Assembly (NCBI GenBank): GCA_964517465.1
Contig: CAZFEK010000004.1
Location: 54,939-118,938 of the forward strand
Length of the DNA stretch: 64,000 nt
Direction: 5' to 3'
Origin: JACPUX01 sp964517465
GTDB lineage: Bacteria; Pseudomonadota; Gammaproteobacteria; Burkholderiales; Casimicrobiaceae
The translations under genes were made by a program, and so were the position numbers. Position 1 is the first letter of the stretch. Each line of letters starts with the position of its first letter. Below are positions 34,959-43,218 of this stretch, in pieces. Under the pieces are notes generated by a model. That model searched no databases. It was not told the DNA's origin and saw only the letters and a program-made list of their open reading frames with translations.

Positions 34959-35831
34959 ATGCCGGGTAGTAAAGAAATCCGCATGAAGATCCGAAGCGTG
35001 CAAAACACGCGGAAGATCACCAAGGCGATGGAAATGGTGGCCGCCTCGAAGATGCGCAAGGCGCAGGAGCGCATGCGCGCAGCGCGTCCCTACGGCGACA
35101 AGATACGCAATATCGCGGCCCATCTGGCCAATGCCAATCCGGAATACAAGCACCCCTTCGTGGTGAAGCGCGGCGAGGTCAAGGGGGTCGGCGTCATCGT
35201 CGTCACCTCGGACAAAGGCTTGTGCGGCGGTCTCAACACCAACGTGCTGCGCCTCGCCCTGCAACGCATGAAGCAGTGGGAAACGGCCGGTGCCGCGCCG
35301 CAAGTCACCGCCATCGGCAACAAGGGTTACGGCTTTTCCCAGCGCATGGGTGCGAAAGTGGTCTCGCACCTCGTGGGCATCGGCGACACGCCGCATCTCG
35401 ATCGCCTGATCGGCCCGGTGAAGGTGCAGCTCGACGCCTATAGCAAAGGCGAAATCGACGAGCTCTACATCTGCTACACCCGCTTCATCAACACCATGAA
35501 GCAGGAGCCTGTTTTCGAGCGCCTGCTGCCGCTACCGGCCGAGCGCTTGCAGGAAGACGCCGGCGCCAAGACGGCCTGGGACTACATTTACGAGCCCGAC
35601 CCCAAAGTCGTCCTCGACCAACTCCTGGTGCGCTACGTCGAACACCTCATCTATCAGTCGGTGGCCGAAAACATCGCCTCCGAACAGTCGGCGCGCATGG
35701 TGGCCATGAAGGCCGCCAGCGACAACGCCGGCGAGGTGATCGACCAACTGACCCTGGTCTACAACAAGGCGCGCCAGGCGGCAATCACCAAGGAACTGTC
35801 GGAAATCGTCGGCGGCGCCGCGGCCGTGTGA
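34959..35831 (+). CDS. atpG: ATP synthase F1 subunit gamma
   Basis: Central rotor shaft, 290 residues. N-terminal coiled coil begins GSKEIRMKIRSVQNTRKITK with AMEMVAASKMRKAQ; SDKGLCGGLNTNV in the middle; the C-terminal helix ends YNKARQAAITKELSEIVGGA. All are canonical. Confidence 0.98.
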   Translation: MPGSKEIRMKIRSVQNTRKITKAMEMVAASKMRKAQERMRAARPYGDKIRNIAAHLANANPEYKHPFVVKRGEVKGVGVIVVTSDKGLCGGLNTNVLRLALQRMKQWETAGAAPQVTAIGNKGYGFSQRMGAKVVSHLVGIGDTPHLDRLIGPVKVQLDAYSKGEIDELYICYTRFINTMKQEPVFERLLPLPAERLQEDAGAKTAWDYIYEPDPKVVLDQLLVRYVEHLIYQSVAENIASEQSARMVAMKAASDNAGEVIDQLTLVYNKARQAAITKELSEIVGGAAAV

Positions 35832-35874
35832 TGGCCGGAACCGAATTCAGTCTGGAAATCAAAGGAACCCGAAA

Positions 35875-37269
35875 ATGAATGCTACGGCAGCGAACGAAGG
35901 CAAAATCGTTCAGTGCATCGGCGCGGTGGTGGACGTGGAGTTCCCCCGCGACGCCATGCCCCACGTGTACGACGCCCTGACCATGGACGGCAGCGAACTC
36001 ACCCTCGAAGTCCAGCAGCAGTTGGGTGACGGCGTGGTGCGCACCATTGCCCTGGGCAGCTCCGACGGTCTGCGCCGCGGCATGATGGTGAAGAACACCC
36101 GCGCGCCGATTTCGGTGCCGGTGGGCGCCAAGACCCTGGGCCGCATCATGGACGTGCTGGGCCGCCCGATCGACGAACTCGGGCCTATCGGCGCCGATCG
36201 AGTCGCCTCCATTCACCGCACCGCTCCGGCCTTCCAGGAGCTGTCGCCCTCGACCGAACTCCTGGAAACCGGCATCAAGGTGATCGACTTGATTTGCCCC
36301 TTCGCCAAGGGCGGCAAGGTCGGTCTTTTCGGTGGCGCCGGCGTGGGCAAGACCGTGAACATGATGGAACTCATCCGCAACATCGCTGCCGAGCACTCGG
36401 GTTACTCGGTGTTCACGGGCGTGGGCGAGCGCACCCGCGAGGGCAACGACTTCTATCACGAAATGAAAGACTCGAACGTGCTCGACAAAGTGGCCCTGGT
36501 GTACGGCCAAATGAACGAGCCGCCGGGCAACCGCCTGCGCGTGGCCCTGACCGGCCTGACCATGTCCGAAGCTTTCCGTGACGAAGGCCGCGACGTGCTT
36601 TTGTTCATCGACAACATCTATCGCTTTACCCTGGCCGGTACCGAAGTGTCCGCACTTTTGGGTCGTATGCCTTCCGCGGTGGGTTACCAGCCGACCCTGG
36701 CCGAAGAAATGGGTCGCTTGCAAGAGCGCATCACCTCCACCAAAACGGGCTCCATTACCTCCATCCAGGCGGTGTACGTGCCTGCGGATGACTTGACCGA
36801 CCCTTCGCCCGCCACCACCTTCGGCCACCTCGACGCCACCGTGGTGTTGTCGCGGGATATCGCCGCGCTGGGTATCTACCCTGCGGTGGACCCCCTGGAT
36901 TCCACCTCGCGTCAGGTCGACCCCAACGTCATCGGCGAAGATCACTACAACACCACCCGCGCGGTGCAAGGTACTTTGCAGCGCTACAAGGAATTGCGCG
37001 ACATCATCGCCATTCTGGGCATGGACGAACTGGCGCCCGAAGACAAACTCGTCGTGGCCCGCGCCCGCAAGATTCAGCGCTTCCTGTCGCAGCCCTTCTT
37101 CGTCGCGGAAGTGTTTACCAACTCTCCGGGCAAGTACGTGCCGCTCAAGGAAACGATCAAGGGTTTCAAGATGATCGTCTCCGGCGAGTGCGACCACCTC
37201 CCCGAACAGGCCTTCTACATGGTCGGCGGCATCGAAGAAGCCTTCGAGAAAGCCAAGACCCTGCAATAA
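35875..37269 (+). CDS. atpD: ATP synthase F1 subunit beta
   Basis: Catalytic subunit, 464 residues. Walker A GGAGVGKTVNMMELIRN, the catalytic glutamate in GERTREGNDFYHEM, Walker B VLLFIDNIYRF, and RMPSAVGYQPTLAEEMG. The DELSEED region reads DELAPEDK, slightly degenerate but acceptable. Ends EEAFEKAKTLQ. Confidence 0.98.
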   Translation: MNATAANEGKIVQCIGAVVDVEFPRDAMPHVYDALTMDGSELTLEVQQQLGDGVVRTIALGSSDGLRRGMMVKNTRAPISVPVGAKTLGRIMDVLGRPIDELGPIGADRVASIHRTAPAFQELSPSTELLETGIKVIDLICPFAKGGKVGLFGGAGVGKTVNMMELIRNIAAEHSGYSVFTGVGERTREGNDFYHEMKDSNVLDKVALVYGQMNEPPGNRLRVALTGLTMSEAFRDEGRDVLLFIDNIYRFTLAGTEVSALLGRMPSAVGYQPTLAEEMGRLQERITSTKTGSITSIQAVYVPADDLTDPSPATTFGHLDATVVLSRDIAALGIYPAVDPLDSTSRQVDPNVIGEDHYNTTRAVQGTLQRYKELRDIIAILGMDELAPEDKLVVARARKIQRFLSQPFFVAEVFTNSPGKYVPLKETIKGFKMIVSGECDHLPEQAFYMVGGIEEAFEKAKTLQ

Positions 37270-37320
37270 GCGGGTGAGGGCGCCAGCCGGCGCCCTCGGT
37301 CAAGCAAAAAAGGATTTGGC

Positions 37321-37740
37321 ATGACAGCAACGATCCATGTCGACGTGGTGAGCTCCGAGGCGGAACTTTTCTCGGGCGAGGCCGAGTTCGTGGTGGCCCC
37401 GGGCGAGTCGGGGGAGCTTGGCATTTACCCCAAGCACACCCCGCTCCTGACCCGCTTGAAGCCCGGTTCGGTGCGCCTCAAGGTTGCCGGCAAGAACGAG
37501 GAAGAGCTGATCTACGTTTCCGGCGGTATGCTCGAAGTGCAGCCCAACCGCATCACCATCCTCTCCGACACCGCCATCCGCGGCCATGACCTCGACGAGG
37601 CGCGTGCCCAGGAAGCGATGCGTGCGGCCGAAGAGGCGCTGAAAAACCGCACCGGCAAAATCGAATACGCGCAGGCGCAGGCCGAATTGGCGCAGGCGGC
37701 GGCCCAGTTGGCGGCCATCCGCAAGCTGCGCAAGAACTAA
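37321..37740 (+). CDS. atpC: ATP synthase F1 subunit epsilon
   Basis: 139 residues. N-terminal beta-sandwich (VDVVSSEAELFSGEAEFVV, GELGIYPKHTPLLTRLKPG, YVSGGMLEVQPNRITIL) and a two-helix C-terminal domain rich in Ala/Glu that can act as an inhibitor of ATP hydrolysis. Last gene of the operon, followed by a terminator. Confidence 0.97.
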   Translation: MTATIHVDVVSSEAELFSGEAEFVVAPGESGELGIYPKHTPLLTRLKPGSVRLKVAGKNEEELIYVSGGMLEVQPNRITILSDTAIRGHDLDEARAQEAMRAAEEALKNRTGKIEYAQAQAELAQAAAQLAAIRKLRKN

Positions 37741-37758
37741 GGCGCCCCGCGCTGACTG

Positions 37759-37790
37759 AACAAAAGGCGGCTGCGGCCGCCTTTTTTGTT
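37759..37790. terminator. Strong intrinsic terminator after the atp operon
   Basis: Stem AAGGCGGC (37764-37771) with GCCGCCTT (37776-37783), loop TGCG, flanked by an A-run on the left and TTTTTT on the right; it could work in both directions. Confidence 0.9.
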
Positions 37791-37873
37791 CACCGCCTCT
37801 TGCGCACGCAAGCGCGGGCTTTCAAGGCATAATCGTCCCTACCGAGTCGAGTCACAAACCATCGGAGGAGACC

Positions 37874-38827
37874 ATGATCGTTCGCATTTCGCGCGCCCTG
37901 GGCGTGGGCGCAGCCGCCTTGTTGTTGGCGCTACCGGCGCAGGCCCAACAGTTCATCAACGTCCTCACCGGCGGCACCAGCGGCGTCTACTACCCGCTGG
38001 GTGTGGCGCTGTCGCAGATCTACGGCAAGGCTTTGCCCAACGCCAAGACCGCGGTGCAGGCCACCAAAGCGAGTGCCGAGAACCTCAACCTCCTGCAGGC
38101 CGGGCGCGGTGAAGCGGCGCTCACTTTGGGGGACTCGCTGTCCGACGCCTGGAAGGGCGACGAGGAGGCCGGCTTCAAGACGCCGCTCAAGAAGCTTCGT
38201 GGTATCGCCGCGATGTACCCCAACTACATTCATCTGGTGGCCAGCGCCGATTCGGGCATCAAGAGTCTCGCCGACCTCAAAGGCAAGCGGGTGGCGGTCG
38301 GCGCCCCCAAGTCGGGCACCGAACTCAATACCCGCGCCATCCTCAAGGGCGCCGGCATGAGCTACAAGGACTTGGGCAAGGTCGAATATCTGCCCTTCGG
38401 CGAGTCGGTGGAACTGATGAAAAACCGCCAGCTCGACGCCACGCTCATCTCCGCCGGGCTCGGGGTGGCCGCGGTGCGCGATCTGGCCACGGCGGTCAAA
38501 ATCATCATCGTGCCCATTCCCGCCGAGGTGATCACCAAGATCGGCGACCCTGCCTATCAGCCGGCCAGCATTCCGGCCAATACCTACACCGGCCAGGCCG
38601 AGGCCGCGGCCACGGTGGTCATTCCCAATTTTCTGGTGACCCACGAAGGGGTGCCTGCCGACACGGTGTACACCATGACCAAGTCGATGTTCGAGAACCT
38701 CGACCAAATGGTTGCCGCACACGCCGCCGCCAAGGCCATCAAGCGCGACCACGCCACCCAGGGCATGCCCGTGCCCCTGCATCCCGGGGCCGAGAAGTAT
38801 TATCGCGAGGTGGGCCTCATCAAGTGA
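37874..38827 (+). CDS. TAXI-family TRAP transporter substrate-binding protein
   Basis: Periplasmic binding protein of a TRAP transporter, 317 residues. Signal peptide ends after LPAQA near residue 25. The TAXI hallmark VLTGGTSGVYYPLGVAL follows immediately, then QATKASAENLNLLQAG and LKGKRVAVGAPKSGTEL. A strong GGAGGAGA precedes the ATG. It heads an operon with the fused permease, DUF1850 and NnrU genes. The substrate is unknown; characterised relatives bind glutamate or other dicarboxylates. Confidence 0.93.
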   Translation: MIVRISRALGVGAAALLLALPAQAQQFINVLTGGTSGVYYPLGVALSQIYGKALPNAKTAVQATKASAENLNLLQAGRGEAALTLGDSLSDAWKGDEEAGFKTPLKKLRGIAAMYPNYIHLVASADSGIKSLADLKGKRVAVGAPKSGTELNTRAILKGAGMSYKDLGKVEYLPFGESVELMKNRQLDATLISAGLGVAAVRDLATAVKIIIVPIPAEVITKIGDPAYQPASIPANTYTGQAEAAATVVIPNFLVTHEGVPADTVYTMTKSMFENLDQMVAAHAAAKAIKRDHATQGMPVPLHPGAEKYYREVGLIK

Positions 38828-38901
38828 GGCCGCTTTTGTAGCAGCGGGGCCGTGCCGAGGTCGCGCACGGCCTCGTCGTTTTCGGGTTGTGGGGGAGCGA
38901 G

Positions 38902-40962
38902 ATGTCGCAGGCCGAGGCCGAGTTTTCTGAACACGGTGTCCAACGCCGCTTGGGCGGCAACGCCGCTCTCCTGGTCGTTGCGGTGGCGCTGACCTTCTCC
39001 ACGTATCAGTTGATGGTGGCGGCCTTTCATCCGCTCTCCAGCCTGGTGATGCGTTCGCTCCACGTGAGCTTCCTGGTGTTGCTCACCTTTTTGCTCTACC
39101 CCATGTTCAAGGGGGGCAAGAACACCCGCATCCCCTGGTACGACGGCCTGCTGGCGGCGCTGGGTTTCGGCCTCGGATTTTACCAATGGGTTTTTGAAGG
39201 CGACTTGATCCAGCGCGCGGGCGACCCCACCACCCTCGATCTCGCGGTCGGCACGGTTATGGTGCTGCTGGTGTTCGAAGCGGCGCGGCGCATCCTCGGC
39301 CTGGCCCTGCCGCTGGTGTGCGCGGCCTTTTTGCTGTTTGGTCTCTTCGGCCAGTACTTGCCCGAAGCGCTCGCCCACCGCGGTTATAGCTACGCCCAGA
39401 TCGTCGATCAATTGGGCTTCGGCACCGAGGGCATCTACGGTATTCCGACCCTGGTGTCGGCCACCTACATCTTCTTGTTCATCCTCTTTGGCTCGTTCCT
39501 GGAACACGCCGGGATGATCAACCTCTTCAACTCCCTGGCTCTTGGTTTCGTCGGCCACACCAAAGGCGGCCCGGCCAAGGTGTCGGTGATTTCATCGGCG
39601 CTGATGGGCACCATTTCCGGCTCGGGGGTGGCCAATGTGCTGACCACCGGCCAATTCACGATTCCCTTGATGAAACGTTTCGGCTACTCAGGGGTTTTCG
39701 CGGGCGCGGTCGAGGCGACCTCCAGCATGGGCGGCCAAATCATGCCCCCGGTGATGGGCGCCGTAGCCTTCATCATGGCCGAGAATCTCAATGTGCCCTA
39801 CGCCGAAATCGTCAAGGCGGCGGCGATTCCCGCCATCCTCTACTACGTCACCGCGTTCTGGATGGTGCACCTCGAGGCGGGCCGCGCGAACCTGCTCGGC
39901 TTGCCCAAGGAGCAGTGCCCAAACCCCTGGCGGGCGATGCGAGAAAGCTGGTACCTGGTGCTGCCGCTGGCCGCGCTGGTGTGGATGCTCTTCAATGGCT
40001 TCACGCCGATGTTTTCCGGCATGGTGGGTTTGGCGCTCACCGCCATCCTGATCCTGGGCGCCGCACTCGCCGCGCGTATGTCGGATACGGCCTTCCGGGT
40101 CGTTTTCTGGATTGCCTTGGGGCTGGGCGCATCGGCCTTTGCCAAATGGGGCATCTACCCTGTGCTGACGCTGATTGCGCTTCTGGTGGGCGCCTGCGTG
40201 GGCGTCAAGGGCGGGCGCAAGACCTTGCACACCATGAAAATGAGTTTGGTCGACGGCGCCAAGCAGGCGCTACCGGTGGGCGTGGCCTGCGCCGTGGTGG
40301 GGGTCATCATCGGCATTCTCACGCTCACCGGCGCGGCCTCGAGCTTCGCGGGCTTCATTCTGCAGGTGGGGGAAAAGAGCCTCTTCCTTTCCCTGGTGCT
40401 CACCATGCTGGTGTGCCTGGTGCTGGGCATGGGCATTCCGACCATTCCCAATTACATCATCACCAGCGCCATTGCCGCGCCCGCGCTGCTGAAGCTCGGC
40501 GTGCCCCTGATCGTGAGCCACATGTTCGTGTTCTATTTCGGCATCATGGCCGATCTCACGCCGCCGGTGGCCCTGGCGGCGTTTGCGGCGTCGAGCATCG
40601 CCAAGGAGTCGCCGATGAAAATCGGCTTCAAGGCGGTGCAAATCGCCATTGCCGGCTTCGTCGTGCCCTACATGGCGGTCTACGAAAACGCCCTGATGCT
40701 GCAAGGCGAGTGGACGGTGCCGGCGGTGGCCTACATCGTTTGCAAAGCGGTGCTTTCCATCGCCCTGTGGGGCGCGGCGGCGATCGGCTATCTGTTTGCG
40801 CCGCTCCACTGGCCCGAGCGGTGCTTCGCGGCGGCAGCAGCCTTTTTTTTGGTCGCCGCGGTGCCGCTGACCGATGAAATCGGCTTCATTCTGGCCGCGG
40901 CATTTTTCGGTTGGCACGTATGGCGCTGCCGGCGTGCGGCGCGCGAGCAGGGTGTCGCGTGA
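38902..40962 (+). CDS. TRAP transporter permease, fused 4TM/12TM subunits
   Basis: 686-residue inner-membrane protein joining the small (DctQ-like) and large (DctM-like) TRAP subunits, the usual form with TAXI proteins. The N-terminal small-subunit part covers about residues 1-140. The large-subunit signature lies around GGPAKVSVISSALMGTISGSG and ATSSMGGQIMPPVMGAVAF; a second repeat has LVLGMGIPTIPNYIITSA and FGIMADLTPPVALAAFAA. ATG 38902 with GGGGGAGCGAG upstream. Its TGA overlaps the next gene's GTG. Confidence 0.94.
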   Translation: MSQAEAEFSEHGVQRRLGGNAALLVVAVALTFSTYQLMVAAFHPLSSLVMRSLHVSFLVLLTFLLYPMFKGGKNTRIPWYDGLLAALGFGLGFYQWVFEGDLIQRAGDPTTLDLAVGTVMVLLVFEAARRILGLALPLVCAAFLLFGLFGQYLPEALAHRGYSYAQIVDQLGFGTEGIYGIPTLVSATYIFLFILFGSFLEHAGMINLFNSLALGFVGHTKGGPAKVSVISSALMGTISGSGVANVLTTGQFTIPLMKRFGYSGVFAGAVEATSSMGGQIMPPVMGAVAFIMAENLNVPYAEIVKAAAIPAILYYVTAFWMVHLEAGRANLLGLPKEQCPNPWRAMRESWYLVLPLAALVWMLFNGFTPMFSGMVGLALTAILILGAALAARMSDTAFRVVFWIALGLGASAFAKWGIYPVLTLIALLVGACVGVKGGRKTLHTMKMSLVDGAKQALPVGVACAVVGVIIGILTLTGAASSFAGFILQVGEKSLFLSLVLTMLVCLVLGMGIPTIPNYIITSAIAAPALLKLGVPLIVSHMFVFYFGIMADLTPPVALAAFAASSIAKESPMKIGFKAVQIAIAGFVVPYMAVYENALMLQGEWTVPAVAYIVCKAVLSIALWGAAAIGYLFAPLHWPERCFAAAAAFFLVAAVPLTDEIGFILAAAFFGWHVWRCRRAAREQGVA

Positions 40963-41372
40963 GCGTATGCCTCGCCGCCGGCGCTTTGCTGGCAACCCTT
41001 GCCGGGAACGACTTCACTTTGGCCTGGACACACTCCATCGAGAAAATCCGCTGGGAAGAGGATTGGCGCGCCCAAGGCGGGGCACTCCAGATTGTCGCGG
41101 CACGAATCCGCGGTTCGGGCGCGGGCATGGAAACGCCCGAAGGCGCCGTGCTCAAAGCGGGTGTTTGGCACTACCAGCCACAGCAGGCGCCCCAAACCCA
41201 ATTGCTCCTAGCCCATACGCCTTATGTCGCCGAGTACGAATTGTGCGCGGGCGGCAGGTGTCGCCCATTGACCGAGTGGCTTCCCGGTTTGCCGGCCAAC
41301 GCCACGGTTGCGCTTCGGGCTTGCCCAAGGCCCAAGGTTCTGTCTGAACCCCACACCCCAGGAGTTCGCTGA
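40959..41372 (+). CDS. DUF1850 protein of the TAXI-TRAP operon
   Basis: About 137 residues from GTG 40959 (SVCLAAGALLATLAG), overlapping the permease stop (GTGA). The pattern FTLAWTHSIEKIRWEEDWR is the DUF1850 core, followed by GAGMETPEGAVLKAGVWHY. DUF1850 genes are typically attached to TAXI-TRAP transporters, which supports the call; the molecular role is not established. The short hydrophobic N-terminus may be a signal sequence. Confidence 0.8.
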   Translation: MSVCLAAGALLATLAGNDFTLAWTHSIEKIRWEEDWRAQGGALQIVAARIRGSGAGMETPEGAVLKAGVWHYQPQQAPQTQLLLAHTPYVAEYELCAGGRCRPLTEWLPGLPANATVALRACPRPKVLSEPHTPGVR

Positions 41373-41947
41373 TGGCACTACTCATCGCCGGTCTGGTTCT
41401 TTTCCTCGGCGTGCATTCGACGCGCATTTATGCGGGAGACTGGCGCGCCCGGCAGATTGCCGCACGGGGGCTCAACGCTTACAAGGGCGTCCACTCGATC
41501 AGCTCGGCCCTGGGTCTGGCGCTGATTGTCTGGGGCTACGCCCTGGCGCGCGCCGAGCCGACGATGCTCTGGGTGCCGCCGCCGTGGACGCGCCATGCGG
41601 CGGCGACGCTCATGCTGCCCGCGTTCATCTTGCTCACTGCCGCCTACGTGCCCGGCACCCACATCAAGGAGCGCCTGGGCCACCCCATGCTGCTGGGCAC
41701 CAAGGTCTGGGCCTTTTCGCACCTCCTGGCCAACGGCAATCTCGCCGACCTGTTGTTGTTCGGGAGCTTCCTCGCCTGGGCCATCCTCGACTTCCGCAGC
41801 GCCCGGCAAAGGGATGGCGCTGCAAACAAGTCCTATCCCGCCGCAGGCTGGGGGCGGGATCTCGTGGCCGTCGGGGTCGGTGCCGCGGTTTGGACTTTCT
41901 TTTTCTTTTACGCGCATCTGTTGTTGATGGGAGTGAAGCCGTATTGA
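41372..41947 (+). CDS. NnrU family membrane protein
   Basis: 191 residues, about six hydrophobic segments. Typical NnrU start MALLIAGLVLFLGVHSTRIY, then WRARQIAARGLNAYKG, YVPGTHIKERLGHPMLLG and WAFSHLLANGNLADLLLFG. NnrU was first linked to denitrification and resembles isoprenoid- or haem-related NnrU/MAPEG-like proteins, but its function is uncertain. One-base overlap (TGATG) with the DUF1850 gene. Confidence 0.88.
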   Translation: MALLIAGLVLFLGVHSTRIYAGDWRARQIAARGLNAYKGVHSISSALGLALIVWGYALARAEPTMLWVPPPWTRHAAATLMLPAFILLTAAYVPGTHIKERLGHPMLLGTKVWAFSHLLANGNLADLLLFGSFLAWAILDFRSARQRDGAANKSYPAAGWGRDLVAVGVGAAVWTFFFFYAHLLLMGVKPY

Positions 41948-42051
41948 GGCGGTGGGGCCAGCAGCAAGCAAAGCCGCGGGAAGCTCGGCTTGGTCATCGC
42001 TCCGCCCTCAACACGACAGATGGTCGCGCGCGGAAATTGACCATACCCTAA

Positions 42052-42552
42052 TTGGGCACTACCGTACCCTTTGTGGGTACGCTCTCTCATCCGCCGACAC
42101 CGCGGGTCAACCTGACGGACGCGCTCTTCTCGGGCACGCAGCAGCGTGTGCTGGGATGGCTCTTCGGCCAGCCGTCGCGCAGCTTTTACTCCAAGGAACT
42201 GATCGGGCTGGCCGGGCCCGGCAAGCCGCTCAAGGCCGAGCCGCCCGATGCGAAGGAATTCGCCGGTTTGAAGCGCTCCGGCGTGGCACGGCTGACGGAC
42301 GCGGCCAACGCGACGCTTGCGTTCGAGAGCCGCTTCGACCTGGCCTACAATGCCGCGCATGCGCTCAGCCTGGCGGCGCTGCGTCGGCACGGCTACCGCT
42401 CGGACAATCGCTACGGGAAAACTCGATACGCTGCCGCCCGTCAGTGGCCCATGAACGGCGACTTTGCCGTTTCGAACCGAGACTTCTCCATCCCCTTACG
42501 CCAGCAACTATTGCGGTCAAAGTCTGGCCCCGCCCGATGGAAAACCCAATAG
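42052..42552 (+). pseudogene. Chimeric remnant resembling a nucleotidyltransferase (wHTH) / HEPN toxin-antitoxin pair
   Basis: The reading frame joins two unrelated pieces. Residues about 23-55 (NLTDALFSGTQQRVLGWLFG, then SFYSKELIGLAG) look like the N-terminal winged helix of ArsR-like proteins that carry a C-terminal nucleotidyltransferase domain. This is fused directly to LKAEPPDAKEFAGLKRSG and ESRFDLAYNAAHALSLAALR, which resemble the small HEPN partner protein. The whole nucleotidyltransferase domain is therefore missing. The HEPN part is itself cut after YRSDNRY, where the tail turns into unrelated sequence ending at 42552. A TTG would have to serve as start. Probably a decayed fusion produced by deletion; families are recalled from sequence resemblance, not from a search. 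Confidence 0.6.
42064..42080. repeat. Inverted repeat GTACCC/GGGTAC at the head of the remnant
   Basis: Perfect 6-bp arms with a 5-nt loop (TTTGT), just before the winged-helix segment. It could be the old operator of the antitoxin-like gene. The rest of 41948-42051 and 42553-42590 shows nothing recognisable. Confidence 0.5.
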
Positions 42553-42589
42553 ATGCCCAAAAAAGGAACCGCCCGCATTTGAGGATCGC

Positions 42590-42622
42590 AAAAAACGACG
42601 GGGGCCGCAGCCCCCGTTTTTG
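42590..42622. terminator. Bidirectional terminator downstream of efp
   Basis: Stem ACGGGGGC (42598-42605) with GCCCCCGT (42610-42617), loop CGCA. T-runs lie on both sides (AAAAAA on the left, TTTTT on the right), so it ends efp transcription on the minus strand and can stop plus-strand read-through. Confidence 0.88.
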
Positions 42623-42641
42623 TAGCATTCCGCGGCGCTGT

Positions 42642-43202
42642 TCAGGCGCTCACGCGCTTGCGATACTCCGCGGTGCGGGTGTCAATTTCGATCTTGTCGC
42701 CGGTGGCGCAAAAAAGCGGCACCTGAATTTCGAAGCCGGTGGAGATCTTGGCGGGCTTCAAGACTTTGCCGGAGGTGTCGCCGCGTACGGCGGGTTCGGT
42801 GTAGGTGATTTCGCGCACCAGGCTGTTGGGCAGTTCCACCGAAATCGGTCGGCCCTGGAAAAACACCACTTCGCAGGCCAGGCCGTCTTCGAGGTAATTC
42901 AAGGCGTCGCCCATGCTCTCGGCATCGATTTCGTACTGGTTGTATTCGCCGTCCATGAACACGTAGGAAGGATCGGCGAAGTACGAATAGCTCACTTCCT
43001 TGCGGTCGAGAATGATGTCGTCGAACTTGTCGTCGGCGCGATAGACCTGTTCGGTGATCGAGCCGGTGAGAATGTTCTTCAACTTCATCTTCACCACCGC
43101 CGCGTTGCGGCCGGATTTGTTGTATTCCGCCTTGAGCACGACCAGGGGGTCATTGCCCATCTGGACGACGTTGCCGGTGCGGAGTTCCTGGGCGAGTTTC
43201 AT
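42642..43202 (-). CDS. efp: Translation elongation factor P, arginine type
   Basis: Relieves ribosome stalling at proline runs. 186 residues, three beta-barrel domains. The modified loop reads EYNKSGRNAAVVK, with arginine at position 32 rather than the lysine 34 of the E. coli type. Arg32 is the residue rhamnosylated by EarP, whose gene lies directly upstream. The signature near TSGKVLKPAKISTGFEIQVP is normal. Confidence 0.97.
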   Translation of the reverse strand: MKLAQELRTGNVVQMGNDPLVVLKAEYNKSGRNAAVVKMKLKNILTGSITEQVYRADDKFDDIILDRKEVSYSYFADPSYVFMDGEYNQYEIDAESMGDALNYLEDGLACEVVFFQGRPISVELPNSLVREITYTEPAVRGDTSGKVLKPAKISTGFEIQVPLFCATGDKIEIDTRTAEYRKRVSA

Positions 43203-43218
43203 GGCGAATCCTGAAGAG

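Noticed and set aside
33303..35396. Long minus-strand open frame (697 codons) opposite atpA/atpG
   Set aside because: Shadow of GC-rich codon usage; no family motifs, His/Arg-rich composition, and two well-defined genes on the plus strand.
35785..37266. Long minus-strand open frame opposite atpD
   Set aside because: Same reason: antisense shadow with low-information His/Gly-rich translation.
42421..42590. Possible insertion-sequence end downstream of the HEPN remnant
   Set aside because: No terminal inverted repeats, target duplication or transposase piece could be recognised.
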